Of a DNA stretch of 64,000 bases, positions 34,661-46,879 are shown piece after piece. The notes beneath the pieces are model-generated. The model was not told the origin of the DNA, made no database searches, and saw only the letters and a program-made list of their open reading frames with translations. Where the stretch lies: NCBI GenBank assembly GCA_942159475.1, contig OW804097.1, positions 36,964,298 through 37,028,297 of the forward strand, given 5' to 3'. This DNA is from Sthenelais limicola. Lineage: Eukaryota > Annelida > Polychaeta > Phyllodocida > Sigalionidae. Positions within the stretch are counted from its first letter, which is position 1; each line of letters begins with the position of its first letter. A program made the position numbers and the translations under genes.

Positions 34661-34830
34661 ATATATGACGAGTGGTCTCACCTAGAGAAGAGATTTATAA
34701 TTGAAAAGTCATTCTTCTGAAATCTGCGGACAAGTATAGACATTCTGACAATACAAGTCTAGTTTTTCCGAGAATTCTTAGCAACATGAAACCGCCCTTG
34801 TGATATAATATTAAACAAAATACATACTTT

Positions 34831-35118
34831 GGATGTTTTCCAGGTAAATGAGTCACACGTCGCAAAAAGGATATTTCTTAAGATTTGATATTTACAAGAT
34901 CCGATTTTCTGAATTAGCACCACGACCTGAACACCCAGAAACATCAGGAACACCACAAATATATTGCAAATGTTTCCTTCAAAAATAAATATAATATTAA
35001 AACATAGAAATACTATGTATACATCCTAATGTTAAATATCATTAGAATCGGTTTGATCTCATCAAATATTATGATATCTCGATATCCATTTTTTGCGACT
35101 TATTTTCCTGGAATCTGA
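34831..35118 (+). mobile_element. TGAGTCA-family MITE, internally deleted
   Basis: The left end keeps AAATGAGTCACACGTCGCAA. The middle is shortened and the right end has lost the TGACTCA segment (GCGACTTATTTTCCTGGAA). Confidence 0.75.
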
Positions 35119-35574
35119 GATCTAATATGAATCCGACTTCTAAGCCTGCTGAAAACAATCGGTTTTGAAGCAAGTGTTGTGTTATAATGTTAATTACTAT
35201 TTCTGAAGATGACCAAACCAGGTATTTACTGATACCCTAACTTAGTGCAAGGTTTCACTCAAAAGTTCCATTTAATCTTAAATAATAAATCGGTTACCTC
35301 TCTTAACTTTATGTTTGTTCAGAAATTAAAAGTTGAATTGCTGGAGGATTTTCAGGCAAACAAAAACTAAATCGTCATTAGTTTTATATTAATTTTGAAA
35401 CTTGAATCGAGTAGCAGAGTTACATCGGTAGAACTTGTGTTCAACTAATGAAACTTTACATCACTTTTTGTTGTTGCTATGGTTACAGGAGATAACACTA
35501 ATCATACCTGAGTCATCACATCCTCTAATACATTTTACCAATCATCTAAGTTTGATATCAACAGGGAGGTATAT

Positions 35575-35636
35575 GGGTGGGATCGTGAGAAAATGTACAA
35601 CCGGCCTATCTACCCATTTAGTAAATTCTGCCAAAG
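35575..35636 (+). mobile_element. GGGTCAG-family MITE, 5' fragment
   Basis: Left end GGGTGGGATCGTGAGAAAAT followed by the interior to ATTTAGTAAATTCTGCCAAA; the rest is absent. Confidence 0.65.
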
Positions 35637-35699
35637 GGTTGTCAGGACCTTGTCATAAATAGAAGTAAAACATCCACTACTTTTCCTTCCTCTTAATTA

Positions 35700-35752
35700 A
35701 AACAGACCGTTTAGCCCGTGTCAACTACTTATTGGATAGAGTATACTCCCTC
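35700..35752. repeat. Dispersed repeat G, copy 1
   Basis: GTGTCAACTACTTATTGGAT and its flanks match the reverse complement of about 38176-38227. Confidence 0.6.
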
Positions 35753-35845
35753 TGTATATGGGTCAGATAGCATATATACATGTAGTGGATACCACTAAAA
35801 TTACTTGGATGCTTAGTTGTTCTTTTAACAATATTTTTATTTAGG

Positions 35846-36285
35846 ACTAGCAAAGTACCCATCCTCCGGACGGTCCCCCTCTCTCCCCACACTTCCACCT
35901 CTCCCTCTTTTCCTTCCGCCTCTTCTCTGTCTCTCATACCTGTTTTTCTCTCCCAACCCCATCTACGATTCCCCCCTGCCCCCTCCCCTCTTCGTCATGC
36001 TCCCCCTCCCCACTTTCTCCCTCTCCCCTCTCTCCCTTCCCCTACATCCTCTCCCTCCCCTGTTTTCCCTCCCCTCTTCTTTCCCTCCCCTCACCCTCTC
36101 CAATACCCCTCCCCTCTTCTTCACTCTCCTACTCCTCTGCATGTAGTTGGGTCCCCCTGGAAGTGACATAGTATCTCACAGGGGCTTTCCCAGGCTATAA
36201 ATAGAGCGTGTAGATCCCAATTTAAAAAAGGCTTCAAAGTCACATTTTCACCCCAGATAACTTCACAAACCACATATATAATAAT
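35846..36285. mobile_element. Dispersed repeat D, copy 1 (pyrimidine-rich core)
   Basis: This matches 53818-54323 inverted: ACTAGCAAAGTACCCATCCT at the left, then a long CT-rich tract, then CTCTGCATGTAGTTGGGTCC, GGGGCTTTCCCAGGCTATAA and AACTTCACAAACCACATATA. Read on the minus strand the end is GTACTTTGCTAGT; a CTAGT end recalls Helitrons, but no convincing hairpin was found. Frames in the CT tract are low complexity. Confidence 0.7.
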
Positions 36286-36299
36286 GGGTTTCTGGAACT

Positions 36300-36437
36300 T
36301 TCAACCCCTGGTCTTTTCCCCCCAGGTCTTTTCAACCCCTGGTCATTTCAACCCCTGGTCGTTTCAACCCCAGGTCGTTTCAACCCCTGGTCATTTCAAC
36401 CCCTGGTCATTTCAACCCCTGGTCCTTTCAATCCCAG
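36300..36437. repeat. Minisatellite, 15-bp unit TTTCAACCCCTGGTC
   Basis: About nine units with few changes. The short frame through it is a product of the repeat. Confidence 0.9.
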
Positions 36438-36715
36438 TTTCTTTAATAGAGGAGGAAATATGGCCTATGGTTGGGGGGATTCAGCATGTTTTGCCATTCT
36501 ACTAGCTAGGATGGCCGTGCATAGGCCAAGAGATGTCTAGACATATTAGCTTTACATGCTTCTTCGTTGTATGCTATTACAGTATAACAATGTTTTACAT
36601 CAAAAACTATAACTCCTAAGGTATTTGGTGTAAGTGTATTTCTTGTAAGTAGTTTTTTGGTAATCTGTCCACCATTGGAAAGGGTAGAAGACAAGCTGTT
36701 GACTGTGTCTTTTCT

Positions 36716-36996
36716 AACCAATCCTGTCTGGTTGGATGCAGAGAAAAGAATGGCTGGCATACCTCCGAATTTTCCCACATGGGACTTCCACATGTTTGCG
36801 CTTGCATTAATTAACTTTCTCATATTTGTTTTAAATTTATATATCAAATGGGCTACCTAGATTAGAGGGGATTAACCCTTCTCATCACTGTGTTTGCTGT
36901 ACATCATGTGATGCCAGTCATAAGGGGAATACAGGATGCTGCTTTATCCTATTGTTGATACCTGCAGGAGGTACATGTGATTTCTGCATTAAGTCG
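36716..36996. repeat. Dispersed repeat E, copy 2
   Basis: Reverse complement of 19081-19341. Confidence 0.7.
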
Positions 36997-37339
36997 GAAA
37001 TTTTGATTGTGTTGGTACCCAAGAGAGGATTTATGTGACTTCGGCAAAAAGTGGAAGATTTTGATTTGAAAATGGGAGGACGGGAGGAATTGCTAAATTG
37101 TCCGAAATTGTCCTCCAGACAGAGTCGACAGACCTGTATACAGACCAAAAAGACCGCTGGGGAGATCACAGATTTCTAGAACTTGGGTGACAAAAACCCC
37201 TTCTAGAGCTATATATATTAGATTACAAGGATGTTTTCACCAATATCATATTATCTTTTATAAACGATTCATGAAAACCAAATGGATGATGGGACAGATG
37301 ACATCTTCTGTTTGAAACATGTATAACACATGGATATTG

Positions 37340-37483
37340 ACATTAGATTACCGATAAATATTCCATGCTGAACATGGTATGTTTTCTATAGATTTTATAC
37401 TGTACCATTAGTCCCATAATTCCATGAGAATCTAGATTCAAAATGGCGGCTATGCAAATCCCCTATTGCACAACACTGTCTAC
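37340..37483. repeat. Dispersed repeat C, copy 2
   Basis: Same orientation as 26447-26577; includes CAAAATGGCGGCTATGCAAA. Confidence 0.8.
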
Positions 37484-37557
37484 CTCTACCATCCTATACT
37501 AACACCTAACCCCTCCTATCTCATACCTCCCTTGTCTACCCAATTAACTGATCACTC

Positions 37558-37779
37558 GGGTCAGAGCGTCAGAAAATGTACAATGGGCACTAATAAATTC
37601 TCCTAAATTAGGCTGAGAAATGATGAATTCAGGGTTTATTTGACTATATTTGGTTCTGTGTTGGTTTGATATATTTCTCTGCTATGTTAAACCTATTTTG
37701 AACCTTATTTCTGTCATAAATGTGGGTTATTTGAGAGGATTGATGAAGGAGAATTGTACAATTTCTGAAGATCTGACCC
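37558..37779 (+). mobile_element. GGGTCAG-family MITE
   Basis: Full length. Flanks ACTC and ACTT fit a 4-bp duplication with one change. Confidence 0.88.
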
Positions 37780-38175
37780 ACTTCGTCTTTCACTTTCACT
37801 TTCTGACACCCGCCCACACCAAAACTGAATCCATTTATTTCAGAATTTTAGAATTTAAGAATGTCTTCAATCAACATCACAGACCAATTATGACAGTTGG
37901 ATATGATCCACCTCCAAACTTTTAAATAATCTCTTTTACAATTCTCAATCTTGTCATTTTATTTGTTTTACATCTTATCTAACTATGCCTCTATGCAATA
38001 CATATTTATTTTGAATAAACAAGACACTTCTAAGATACAGATTTGTATCACACTTTACTAAATAAATGTTAAAGCGCCTTCCCATCACTGTGTACTGTTG
38101 TTGATACATCAGTACCGGTTAACTTGTTGGTTCTCTGAAGGAGCGTGAACATATAAGCAACTGAAACACATAAGT

Positions 38176-38345
38176 TCTATACTCTGTCCGATAAGTAGTT
38201 GACACAGGCTAAACGCCTTCTTTTATATAAGAGGGAAAAGTGGGAGATTTTTAGGTCCTGGGTATGATCATAAACTGCCTCCCTCTCAGCTCTCCCGCCC
38301 TTGATATAACCTTTAATGTGTTGATAAGGGCGTAAAGCAACTAAT
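38176..38345. repeat. Dispersed repeats G and F, second copies
   Basis: 38176-38227 is the inverted match of 35700-35752, and 38256-38345 the inverted match of 32690-32800. Confidence 0.65.
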
Positions 38346-38359
38346 CTCAATCACTCAAT

Positions 38360-39310
38360 CACTCACTCACAAGTCCCTGTCAACCCTTTGCCCTGCGAGA
38401 TGCTCTTTGCAATCAACCATGTCAAAACAGGGAAAGTATATTAACCAGCTCTTCCTTCCAGGTAACGGGAAAGTCATCTGTTGCACATGGAACATAGACA
38501 GTGCACCATAATGACCAGGAATTATCCATACGGACAATTCCCAAATAAGTATTATGCATCGTGTAGTTTTGTTAGACTAATGGAAAAAATGAGCTGCGAT
38601 GAGCATCAATAATAAATCATGATTGTGATTCGTTGAAAACAAAATATTGCTAATTCAGCAGTTTATGATAGCGGGAAAACGTCACCCCATTATGGTTTAT
38701 GCTTGTAACACTTCGTTTCAACTAGCCATGTTTTAGCTTCAAGAAGATACATGTATATGCTTTTTGATTTTCATGAATGCTTTTTCGAAAATGGACTCCC
38801 TTAAATCCGCCAATCTTATATGTGATGTCTTCTTTCTTTTTTATATTCCTTCCTTTCTGGTATGATATTTTTACCGAAACAGGGGGGTGTTTCATGAAAA
38901 AAATCTTACAATATAATCTTAAATATAAGAGCTAGTACAGAGCGTCGTACATGGGTTTAAGATATTGTATACATAAATTACAAGAAACCTTAAATTTAGG
39001 ATCGTTTTTAAGTAGTATGTTACTATGTATGATAGTCTCTATAAAACTGTTAATTACAGTCTGAATCGGTTATTGAATGCATGATATAATGTAGATATAC
39101 TTATTTCATCATTTCCCCAGAGATTTTCATGAACAAAATAATATTGGTATTTGTGGCACTTAATTGATGAGGCACACTATTATGAACATTTCCTATATAT
39201 GTGTGCGGGCAAGATACATCGTATGGCACAACTTATATCGTACGATTTCATCTTATTTTCATGAAACACCTCCCTGAAATCTGGACGTTGGTCCATTGCT
39301 GAAAATGCCT
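38360..39310. other. Spacer, nothing identified
   Basis: AT-rich, with no gene and no recognised element ends. Confidence 0.45.
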
Positions 39311-39313
39311 TTA

Positions 39314-39547
39314 GGATGAAATCGTCAGAAAATGTACAATTCATAGTCACAAACCATCTTAAATAAACCACATTTAGGAGACAAATTAGGTTTAAAATAG
39401 AGTTCAACATAACCAAATAGGTCCTGTGAATCAAGGCAATATCAAATATTTACAAATATACCTAACATTGACCATTTTCAGCGTAATTTGGCAGAATTTA
39501 CTAAATGTGTAGATCTGCCGATTATACATTTTCCGATGATCTGACCC
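39314..39547 (-). mobile_element. GGGTCAG-family MITE, probable variant 3' end
   Basis: The 3' end (left) reads AGGATGAAATCGTCAGAAAA, closer to the GGGTGAAATC variant. The 5' end (right) is TCCGATGATCTGACCC. Confidence 0.85.
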
Positions 39548-39835
39548 TAATATCATTCGGCGATGAGTGAATTGTAAATTATGTTCATTGGTTTCAGACA
39601 AATCCCCAGTTGAGCTGGCGAATTCTTCAACTCCGCAAGAAGGATTGTTGCCTAATTGGAAAAGAAAACTTCCAGTTGTGAAATATGTTGTGGTTCGCCA
39701 ACATGACGTACAATGAGAAACTAAAAAACATCTCTGATTATTTTAGTAGACTGCGCTTTACTGAAACCTGTAAATGAAGCTATTTGAAAAGTAGGAGAAA
39801 GTTTTCAAGTTCCCCTTGAGCCGTAAAGATTGTAA

Positions 39836-40062
39836 GGTTCCGATTGTCAGAAAACGTACAAAATACACATTTAGGAAATCCTGCCAAGTAAGGCTGAGAA
39901 AAGATAAATACCATGCATATCTGAATATATTTAGTATTGCGTTGTTTTAAAATATCTGTACTGCTAGCTAAAACTGTATTTTGAAGTTAATTTTTGTCTG
40001 AAATTTGGGTTATTTGAGAGAATTAATGTAAGTGAATTGTACATTTTCCGACGATCTAACCC
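39836..40062 (+). mobile_element. GGGTCAG-family MITE, diverged left end
   Basis: The left end is eroded to GGTTCCGATTGTCAGAAAAC; the right end is TCCGACGATCTAACCC. Confidence 0.82.
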
Positions 40063-40648
40063 TTAACAATTTTGTAGCACTATGAAAAGGGATTCCTTAC
40101 TGTTGTTTTGTACATTTCCATCCTCAGGTAGGAGAAAATTAGTTCAGGAAAAATGTGTTGATAACCCACACAACTCTGTTATTTGGCGTGGGAAACCTAG
40201 CTGGCGAATTAAGAGGTGTCGCTCTTAGTCCGTAAAACGTCACATTCTGTCGCATAAAGACATTCCTGCTGTCATTTTGTAAAGCTGGGAAAGCAAACCC
40301 TGATGGAAATTGTATCCGCAAAACTTCTGAATTTAAGTCGGAAAAGGAGAGCTCTAATGGGCATTTAAATAAAGTTAATGAAATGAATGTAACATCATGT
40401 GACACTTGCAAGCAAATAATACGTTCTAAGATTTCGCCAGTCTCGAAGTGGCTTGCCACGAAGAAACCTCCCTAAAATAATTACTATGTTGCCATGTTGT
40501 CTCGACAAAATCAATGAATCATTTGTCACTTAAATGTAAATAAATTATTCATTATTAAATTGATAAACGACTTTCAATCCTGATCTGACCGTGTTGACGA
40601 TGAGTTGTGTTCTTCTCCCGGGTGGAATTAAGAGATTATTTGCCACTT

Positions 40649-40875
40649 GGGTCAGATCGTCAGAAAATGTACAATTCATCCTCACCAATCCTCTCAAATA
40701 AACCACAATTAGTTTAATATACAGTTTAATATAGCAAAACAGATATCTATAAACGGCATAATATAAAATATACTCAGATATTATATACCTGGTATTTATC
40801 ATTTTTCAACCTAATTTAGCTTATTTTACTAAATATGTAGAGCTGCCAGTTATACATATTCTGACAATTTGACCC
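40649..40875 (-). mobile_element. GGGTCAG-family MITE
   Basis: Full length, standard ends. Exact flanking duplication ACTT. Confidence 0.9.
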
Positions 40876-41012
40876 ACTTGGTTTAAATGTGATGTGTTCT
40901 AGGAAAATGAGTCACAAGTCACAAAAATGATATTTTTCAAACTGATTCATTCACATGATAGATTTGTGGGAATGTTTTCATTTTTCGAGTGTTTAACGGT
41001 TCTTGTAGCACA

Positions 41013-41600
41013 TGTAGTGTATATGAGGTTCGATACAAGTCTAGTCTGACTTGTTGTTGTTTTAGTTATTATATAACTGGGTTGGCCTTCAAGGTCAAGG
41101 TTGTAGCAACGCTCGCTCAGCCTTTCAAGCCTTTCAGATCTGTTCCGTTTTTACTGTATAACAAATGTCAAGCTTTACCCTATTTACAGGTTGTCTATCA
41201 ACTGTTATTTTATGTACACCACAATGTGTGTGATGTTACCAATTGTTGATGTCTCCTGTATCACTCATTCATGTACTTTGTGTATGTTGATCATGTGTTT
41301 GTATACACACCTTGTTAATGTACAGATTGTATTTGTTACTATATCCCGGACTTTATTGTTTTGGTTGGCCTGTCTGACCTTGTACCTTGTGTGGAAGTGC
41401 TGAGAGGGAAATAAAGCTATGGAAACAGATTGTTGTCCAGTTTTACTTTCCCTTATTTGAGAGGAATATCAAACCTGGGTTGTCTAGTAATAGCACAATG
41501 GTTATCGCGGGCCGGATAACTAGTGTCACCATTTTCTGATATTTGCCTGTAGAAAAGTCCCACCCTTGGATTGGTCCCGTGACCACCAAGGTTCACTACA
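41013..41600. mobile_element. Candidate solo LTR
   Basis: 588 bp starting TGTAGTG and ending CACTACA (the TG...CA rule with a 7-bp inverted end). AATAAA lies near 41411 on the plus strand. Flanks CACA and CATA fit a short target duplication with one change, so a TIR element with ACAT flanks cannot be excluded. The boundaries are secure because the host MITE resumes on each side. There is no retroviral coding sequence. Confidence 0.5.
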
Positions 41601-41690
41601 CATACAAATATATATCAGATTTTAACAAAGTGTATTAAACATGCATTTCTAAGGTCATCTTATAGAGTATATTTAGCTACTTTACTATAG

Positions 41691-42810
41691 TGGTGCACCC
41701 CAAGTTAGGGACTAAAACTTAAAGTTGCCTTGACTTATTTCATATGATCCATGATAACTTTATGACTTTTTATGATACAATAATATATGATATGTCAAAT
41801 AAAAGAAAAGATTCGGGGCTATCTGTATTTGAAACTGTCACATGCACAATTGCAAGAATTCTTTTTCATATTAACAGCTGTTTCCATGGTAACCGCATCT
41901 GAAATATCATGAAAATCCTGACTTTCAACTGTTTCCATGGCAATTTATCTTAGGTAAATGGTTCTGCAGCATTTGGGGCCACGTTGCACATACAAAATTA
42001 AATTTGCCAATTTTTGGCACATATGTCAACATTGTACTATCAAAATGGTGGAAATGGCAGGGCGAAGAATTGAAAGCCGAAATGTCCCAAATTTGACCAA
42101 TTTTCACTGAAAAATGGCCGTTTAGGTGAAATCTGGGATTGTAAGGATTAACATGAGACTTTTTAGAATCACACAGAGGCCCATATTTTTCACTCAAATA
42201 CCATTTTTCACTGGTTCACTTAAGGGCACAAGCCTTTGCTGTCTTATGTTACCAACTATAATTTCTGTATCACAAAATAATTTACATTTCTGTAAACTGG
42301 AGTACACATTTTAGGGTAAAGTTAGGCCCAATTTAACCATACATCCCAATGCGATAAAACTCTTGAATGATTTCAATATGTATGGTCAAAAGCTATGAAT
42401 GACAAGAACTATATTTTCTATGTAATTATGGAAATAAATTTTGTTTTCTTTGAATCTACTTAGAAATACAATATGTGGAGTCAATCTATTTTAAAATTTT
42501 AATTATTCTCTTCTTTTAATTAAAGTTTGACATATATATGCAGGCATGATTGTCTCTCATTCTTGAAAAAATACCAGGAAAATGCCTATGGCACGATTAA
42601 ATTATGAACCTTTGGAGGAAAATATTCCATTTTAAGGTTCTAAATTCGAATTTAATGATACAAAAATCATAATCACTTGGAACATAGACAAGATTCTGAC
42701 TTCTAGTATCTATCTTAAGTCTTCTGAACAAGGAAAACATTTTAATTATCAAGGTTTCTTTTTAAAAATGTGGCTAATAAGCAAAGTCCCTAACTTGGAG
42801 TGCAGCACTA
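41691..42810. mobile_element. 1.1-kb TIR element with 8-bp target duplication (hAT-like)
   Basis: Flanked by identical TACTATAG (41683-41690 and 42811-42818). The ends are TGGTGCACCCCAAGTTAGGG and, inverted, TGCTGCACTCCAAGTTAGGG. An 8-bp duplication is typical of hAT elements. There is no transposase; only small frames. Confidence 0.75.
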
Positions 42811-43142
42811 TACTATAGTAAATGTTCACCCAAGGATATTGCAAACTGTTTTTTCAAAAATAAAAATATTAAACTTAAAATATAGAAACACATCTTAGAT
42901 GTCCAACTGTTTACTATCATTGGAATCCGCTTCATCAAGATCTTTTCAAATATGATAATATCTCAAAATCCAATTTTTGAGACTTGTGACTCATTTCCCT
43001 GGAACACATCACAAATGAACTATTCGTATTCGTAAGTGTTCATGAGAGTTGTGCAATCAGGTTTCAGTCATGAAATCTGCCGGCGGCTTGTTCTTTCCTC
43101 GATCTATCAATTATTTATTGAATATTTGTGATCTGTTATGGA

Positions 43143-43534
43143 GAATGCCGCATAAATGATATTTTTCAAAGTGATTTAGTCACAAGATCTCCCTATTGGA
43201 ATGTTGTAATTTATGGAAGGTTTAGCGTTTCTAGTCACATGAATCTATGCATCAAATTCAAGGACATTGTATAAAATGTATCCTTGCGTTTTAAAGGTCA
43301 TCTAATAGAGTACAATTAGTTACTTTACCTCAACCTCCCTAATTGCCCACCCAGAAATATTGAAAACCTTTTCTTTAAACATAAATATATAAGACATAAA
43401 ATATAAAAGATCTTTTAGATGCCCTTCATGTTTATCACCATTGGAATCCACTTGATCTCATCTTTTCAAATGTGTTGATATCTCAGAATCTGTTTTTTTG
43501 CGACTTGTGACTCATTTTGCTAGAACACATCACA
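43143..43534 (+). mobile_element. TGAGTCA-family MITE, left end eroded
   Basis: Begins in degenerate sequence before CATAAATGATATTTTTCAAA; the right end is GCGACTTGTGACTCATTTTG. Confidence 0.8.
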
Positions 43535-43559
43535 TTTGGGATTGCACTAAGATTGTAAA

Positions 43560-44770
43560 AGTCTAAAGAAGATCCTTACAATAGGTCACTACTGGTGAGT
43601 CATTTCAAACTGAATAGATCATTGTCAAGTCCTATCTCATTCATCATTTAGTTTGAACGAAAGGGTGAATTTCCTCTCTTTCCTTAATGTAAACGACAAA
43701 AGAATGTGATGGAAAAGAGAATGTTACATGCAAACATGCACCTACTCAAAACTCCTATATCTGTCCTTCTTTGCTTCTTTGCTTCTTTGACAAATAATAT
43801 GGTTACCAGGGTGTTGTTTCATAATGAGCGAGACACGGACAGATTTATTTGGAAAATTTGTGAATGGTGGTCAAATGTTACAAAGAATGTCCCAGCCTGG
43901 CATTTCATAATATGAGATATTTGCACATTCACATGCCCATCTTCGCAGAACTTGGCAGCCACAACAGTGTGCACCCAACCAAGACCAGGCAAAGGTGGAC
44001 AATGGGACTGGCAGTGTGTGTTTAGCTAATTACGTAATAACTGTAATAGCGGACAGGGAGGCGACATGGGCTGCAAGTCTTCTCAAAGCTGTTGTGAATC
44101 TTTGGGAAGATTCTCAACTTTGATTATGAAACGGAATTTGTCACAAATGGGATGTCTTTCTACTTAATTCTTATGTCCCTGATTATGAAACAGAACCCAG
44201 CGGGTAAAAGAATCCACCATCTTAAATCCACAGAAACAAGGGAATGAGACAACAGGCTAAATCAGTTATGATATAATACTAAGTGATTAGTCTGGAAGTC
44301 AAAGTGAATATTCATGAGATGCTAATTCCTGTCAGCGGTTCACAACTGAAGATGTCATGTTGGATGGCTATGGTATAGTAACAACTAATAATACTTTTTG
44401 TATTTAAAGAGTGTTATTTAGCAAAGATATTATGCCGTTTACATTGTTTGTCAGGTCATTTAAGTTAATGTAAAATGATATAATAACAACAATTCTACCA
44501 ATGATTTAAAACTCATTCCGGATCAAGCCATTTGGGTAAAATAGATAAGGACCCAGGGACAGGCATTAACTCTGACCAAAGTACATATATTATAATATTT
44601 CTTATAATGTTCTTGTACTAGATCTACAAGGATTTGTGTGACGGTCCACATTTGTGCACGCAATCTTGTCAGGGCCTGTTTGGAACACAATCAATTCCCA
44701 ATCTGTTTCAAGGGAAACAAGGAAAAAATTCTTCGTTTTCAAAATTGAAATATTTGAATCTACCCTGCAT
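43560..44770. other. Spacer, nothing identified
   Basis: A 69-codon frame at 43706-43915 shows no family character. No repeats were recognised. Confidence 0.4.
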
Positions 44771-44781
44771 GGCTAATACTA

Positions 44782-45210
44782 TGTATTGTGTTTCAGGAAA
44801 ATGAGTCACAAGTCGCAAAAAATGGATTTTGAGATATTATCATATTCGAAAAGATGTGATCAAGCCAATTCCAATGATTGTAAATATAAGAATATCTAAT
44901 AAGTATAGATCTCTATATTTTAAGTTTGATATTTTCATTTAAGAAATGTTTTCTTTTATTTCTAAATATTTCTAAATATTTCTGGGTGGGCAGTTACCAG
45001 TAAAGCAACTAAATATACTCCATGCGAACACCTCTATAAATATATAAAAGGCAAAAATATATTTAATACAATGTCCTCTAATTTGAGACATAGATTCATA
45101 GGAGTGAGATGGCTAAACCCTCCAAGATTCAAAGAGAGCTTGTAAGAAAACACTTTGAAGAATATCCTTTTTGTGACTTTTGACACATGTATGTTGCTGT
45201 AACACATCCC
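44782..45210 (-). mobile_element. TGAGTCA-family MITE
   Basis: The left end is AAAATGAGTCACAAGTCGCA; the right end is diverged (TTGTGACTTTTGACACATGT). Confidence 0.82.
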
Positions 45211-45412
45211 TTATGTGCTTCTGTCACGTACTTTACTGATTGAGCCACCATTCCTGTATTTGCCTGATTGATTTATTTAGGGGATTAATTCACTCACTGG
45301 TTTCAGACAGCGACATTCTTCATCGTCTATGCCGAGCTCTGAGAGCAGGGTTAACGTCTATGGTCCGATTTCCCATCTGCTAAGTGAAATCTTATACATA
45401 CAAAGGATTAAA

Positions 45413-45647
45413 GGGTGAAATCTCCAGAAAATGTACAATTTTTCTCCAGCGACCCTCTCAAATAACCCAAATTTGATACAAAAATCAAATTCAAAATTCA
45501 GTTGAACATAACCAAACCGATTGTTTGAATCAAGGCTATACCAAATATCCTCAGGTATACCTAGGATTGGCCATTTTCCAGTCTAACATAGCAGAATTTA
45601 CTAAATGTGTGGATGTCCCTATTGTACATTTTCTGAAAATCCGACCC
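45413..45647 (-). mobile_element. GGGTCAG-family MITE, variant 3' end
   Basis: The 3' end (left) is GGGTGAAATCTCCAGAAAAT; the 5' end (right) is CTGAAAATCCGACCC. Exact flanking duplication TAAA. Confidence 0.9.
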
Positions 45648-45896
45648 TAAAACGGTACTTGCACATCTAAAAACTATGGCAGACGTGATAAGTTGATACT
45701 GAGTTTGTGTGTGTGTCCCATGGAATGGGTCATTACACTGACACTGTTGTAAATGGTATCCTAGATCAAGATTTAAAGTAGTTCCAAGTTACACCTACTT
45801 GAAATTCAGCCCCATGAAGCGGTGTTCCTAAGAAACTTTATACACATTTGTTCCAGCCGTCATCTGTGATTAGCATCTTGGCGTGAGGTAATATAT

Positions 45897-46369
45897 GGCT
45901 TATCTTCAGAAAATGTACAAATGGGTCAGATTTTCAGAAAATATACAATTGACAGATCTATATATTTAGTAAATTCTACTAAATTAGACTGTAAAATGGT
46001 CAATACTAGGTATATCTGGGGGTATTTAACATTACCTTGATTCAAACAATCTGTTTGGTTATGTTGAACTTAGTTTTGAACCGGATTGTTGTCTTCAATT
46101 TGGGTTATTTGAGAGAATTGGTGAAGGCGAATTGTACATTTTCTGAAAATCTGACCCAATTGCCAGCTCTACTCATTTAGTAAAATATGCTAAATTATGC
46201 TGAAGAACTGTTAGATACCAGGTATATCTGAATATATTTTGTATTATGTTGTTTTAAAATATCTGTTCTGCTATATTGAACCGAATTTTGAAGCCCATTT
46301 CTGTCTTAAATTTGGGATATTTGAGAGGATTGGTGAAGGCGAATTGTACATTTTCTGACAATCTGACCC
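45897..46369 (+). mobile_element. GGGTCAG-family MITE interrupted by another copy of itself
   Basis: The outer copy: left end 45897-45922 (GGCTTATCTTCAGAAAATGT), remainder 46158-46369. Removing the inner copy restores the usual tgtacaattgccag junction. Confidence 0.85.
45923..46157 (+). mobile_element. GGGTCAG-family MITE, inner copy of a self-nest
   Basis: Full length with standard ends. Inserted in the terminal repeat of the outer copy; flanks AAAT and AATT, which reconstruct the target AATT with one change. Confidence 0.88.
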
Positions 46370-46503
46370 ATGAGGTACTCCAGGGCTAGGGTATTCCAAA
46401 CCCATATTTCAACCAGCTGTGAAGAACCCTACCAACATGTGAGAATTTCATATTTCATATATTTCTGTTTCATACACATTTCCTTACAAGAGGTGAACTT
46501 ATT

Positions 46504-46871
46504 TGTGATGTTCTTTTTAGGAAAATGAGTCACAAGTCGCAAAAATGGATTTTGAGGTATCATCTTATTTGAAAAGAGTATATCAAGCTGATTCTAATGA
46601 TAGTAAGCATTGAGGACATTGAGGGAGTCCTACTATATTTCCTTTTTGATATTTTTATGTTTGCAAAAACGTTTGCAATAATTAAATCAACTCCCTATGA
46701 AGACCTTCAAAACGCAATTAAGGATATATTTGATACACTGCCTTGAGATTTGGTACAAGAATTCATATGACTTAAAACGCTATACCCTTCGAAGATCATA
46801 AGATTCCTACAAAGTATTTGTAAATTAATAAATTTTGCAACTTGTGACTCATTTTCCTGAAACACATCACA
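46504..46871 (-). mobile_element. TGAGTCA-family MITE
   Basis: Both ends keep the AP-1-like core (AAAATGAGTCACAAGTCGCA and its complement). Confidence 0.85.
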
Positions 46872-46879
46872 TTTTATTA

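Larger units (their letters stand above)
40888..43013 (+). mobile_element. TGAGTCA-family MITE split by two insertions
   Basis: Three pieces (40888-41012, 41601-41690, 42811-43013) join into one normal element of about 415 bp. Both ends keep TGAGTCA/TGACTCA. Confidence 0.85.

Noticed and set aside
41191..41403. 70-codon frame rich in Cys and hydrophobic residues
   Set aside because: Lies within the candidate solo LTR and has no family match I can recognise.
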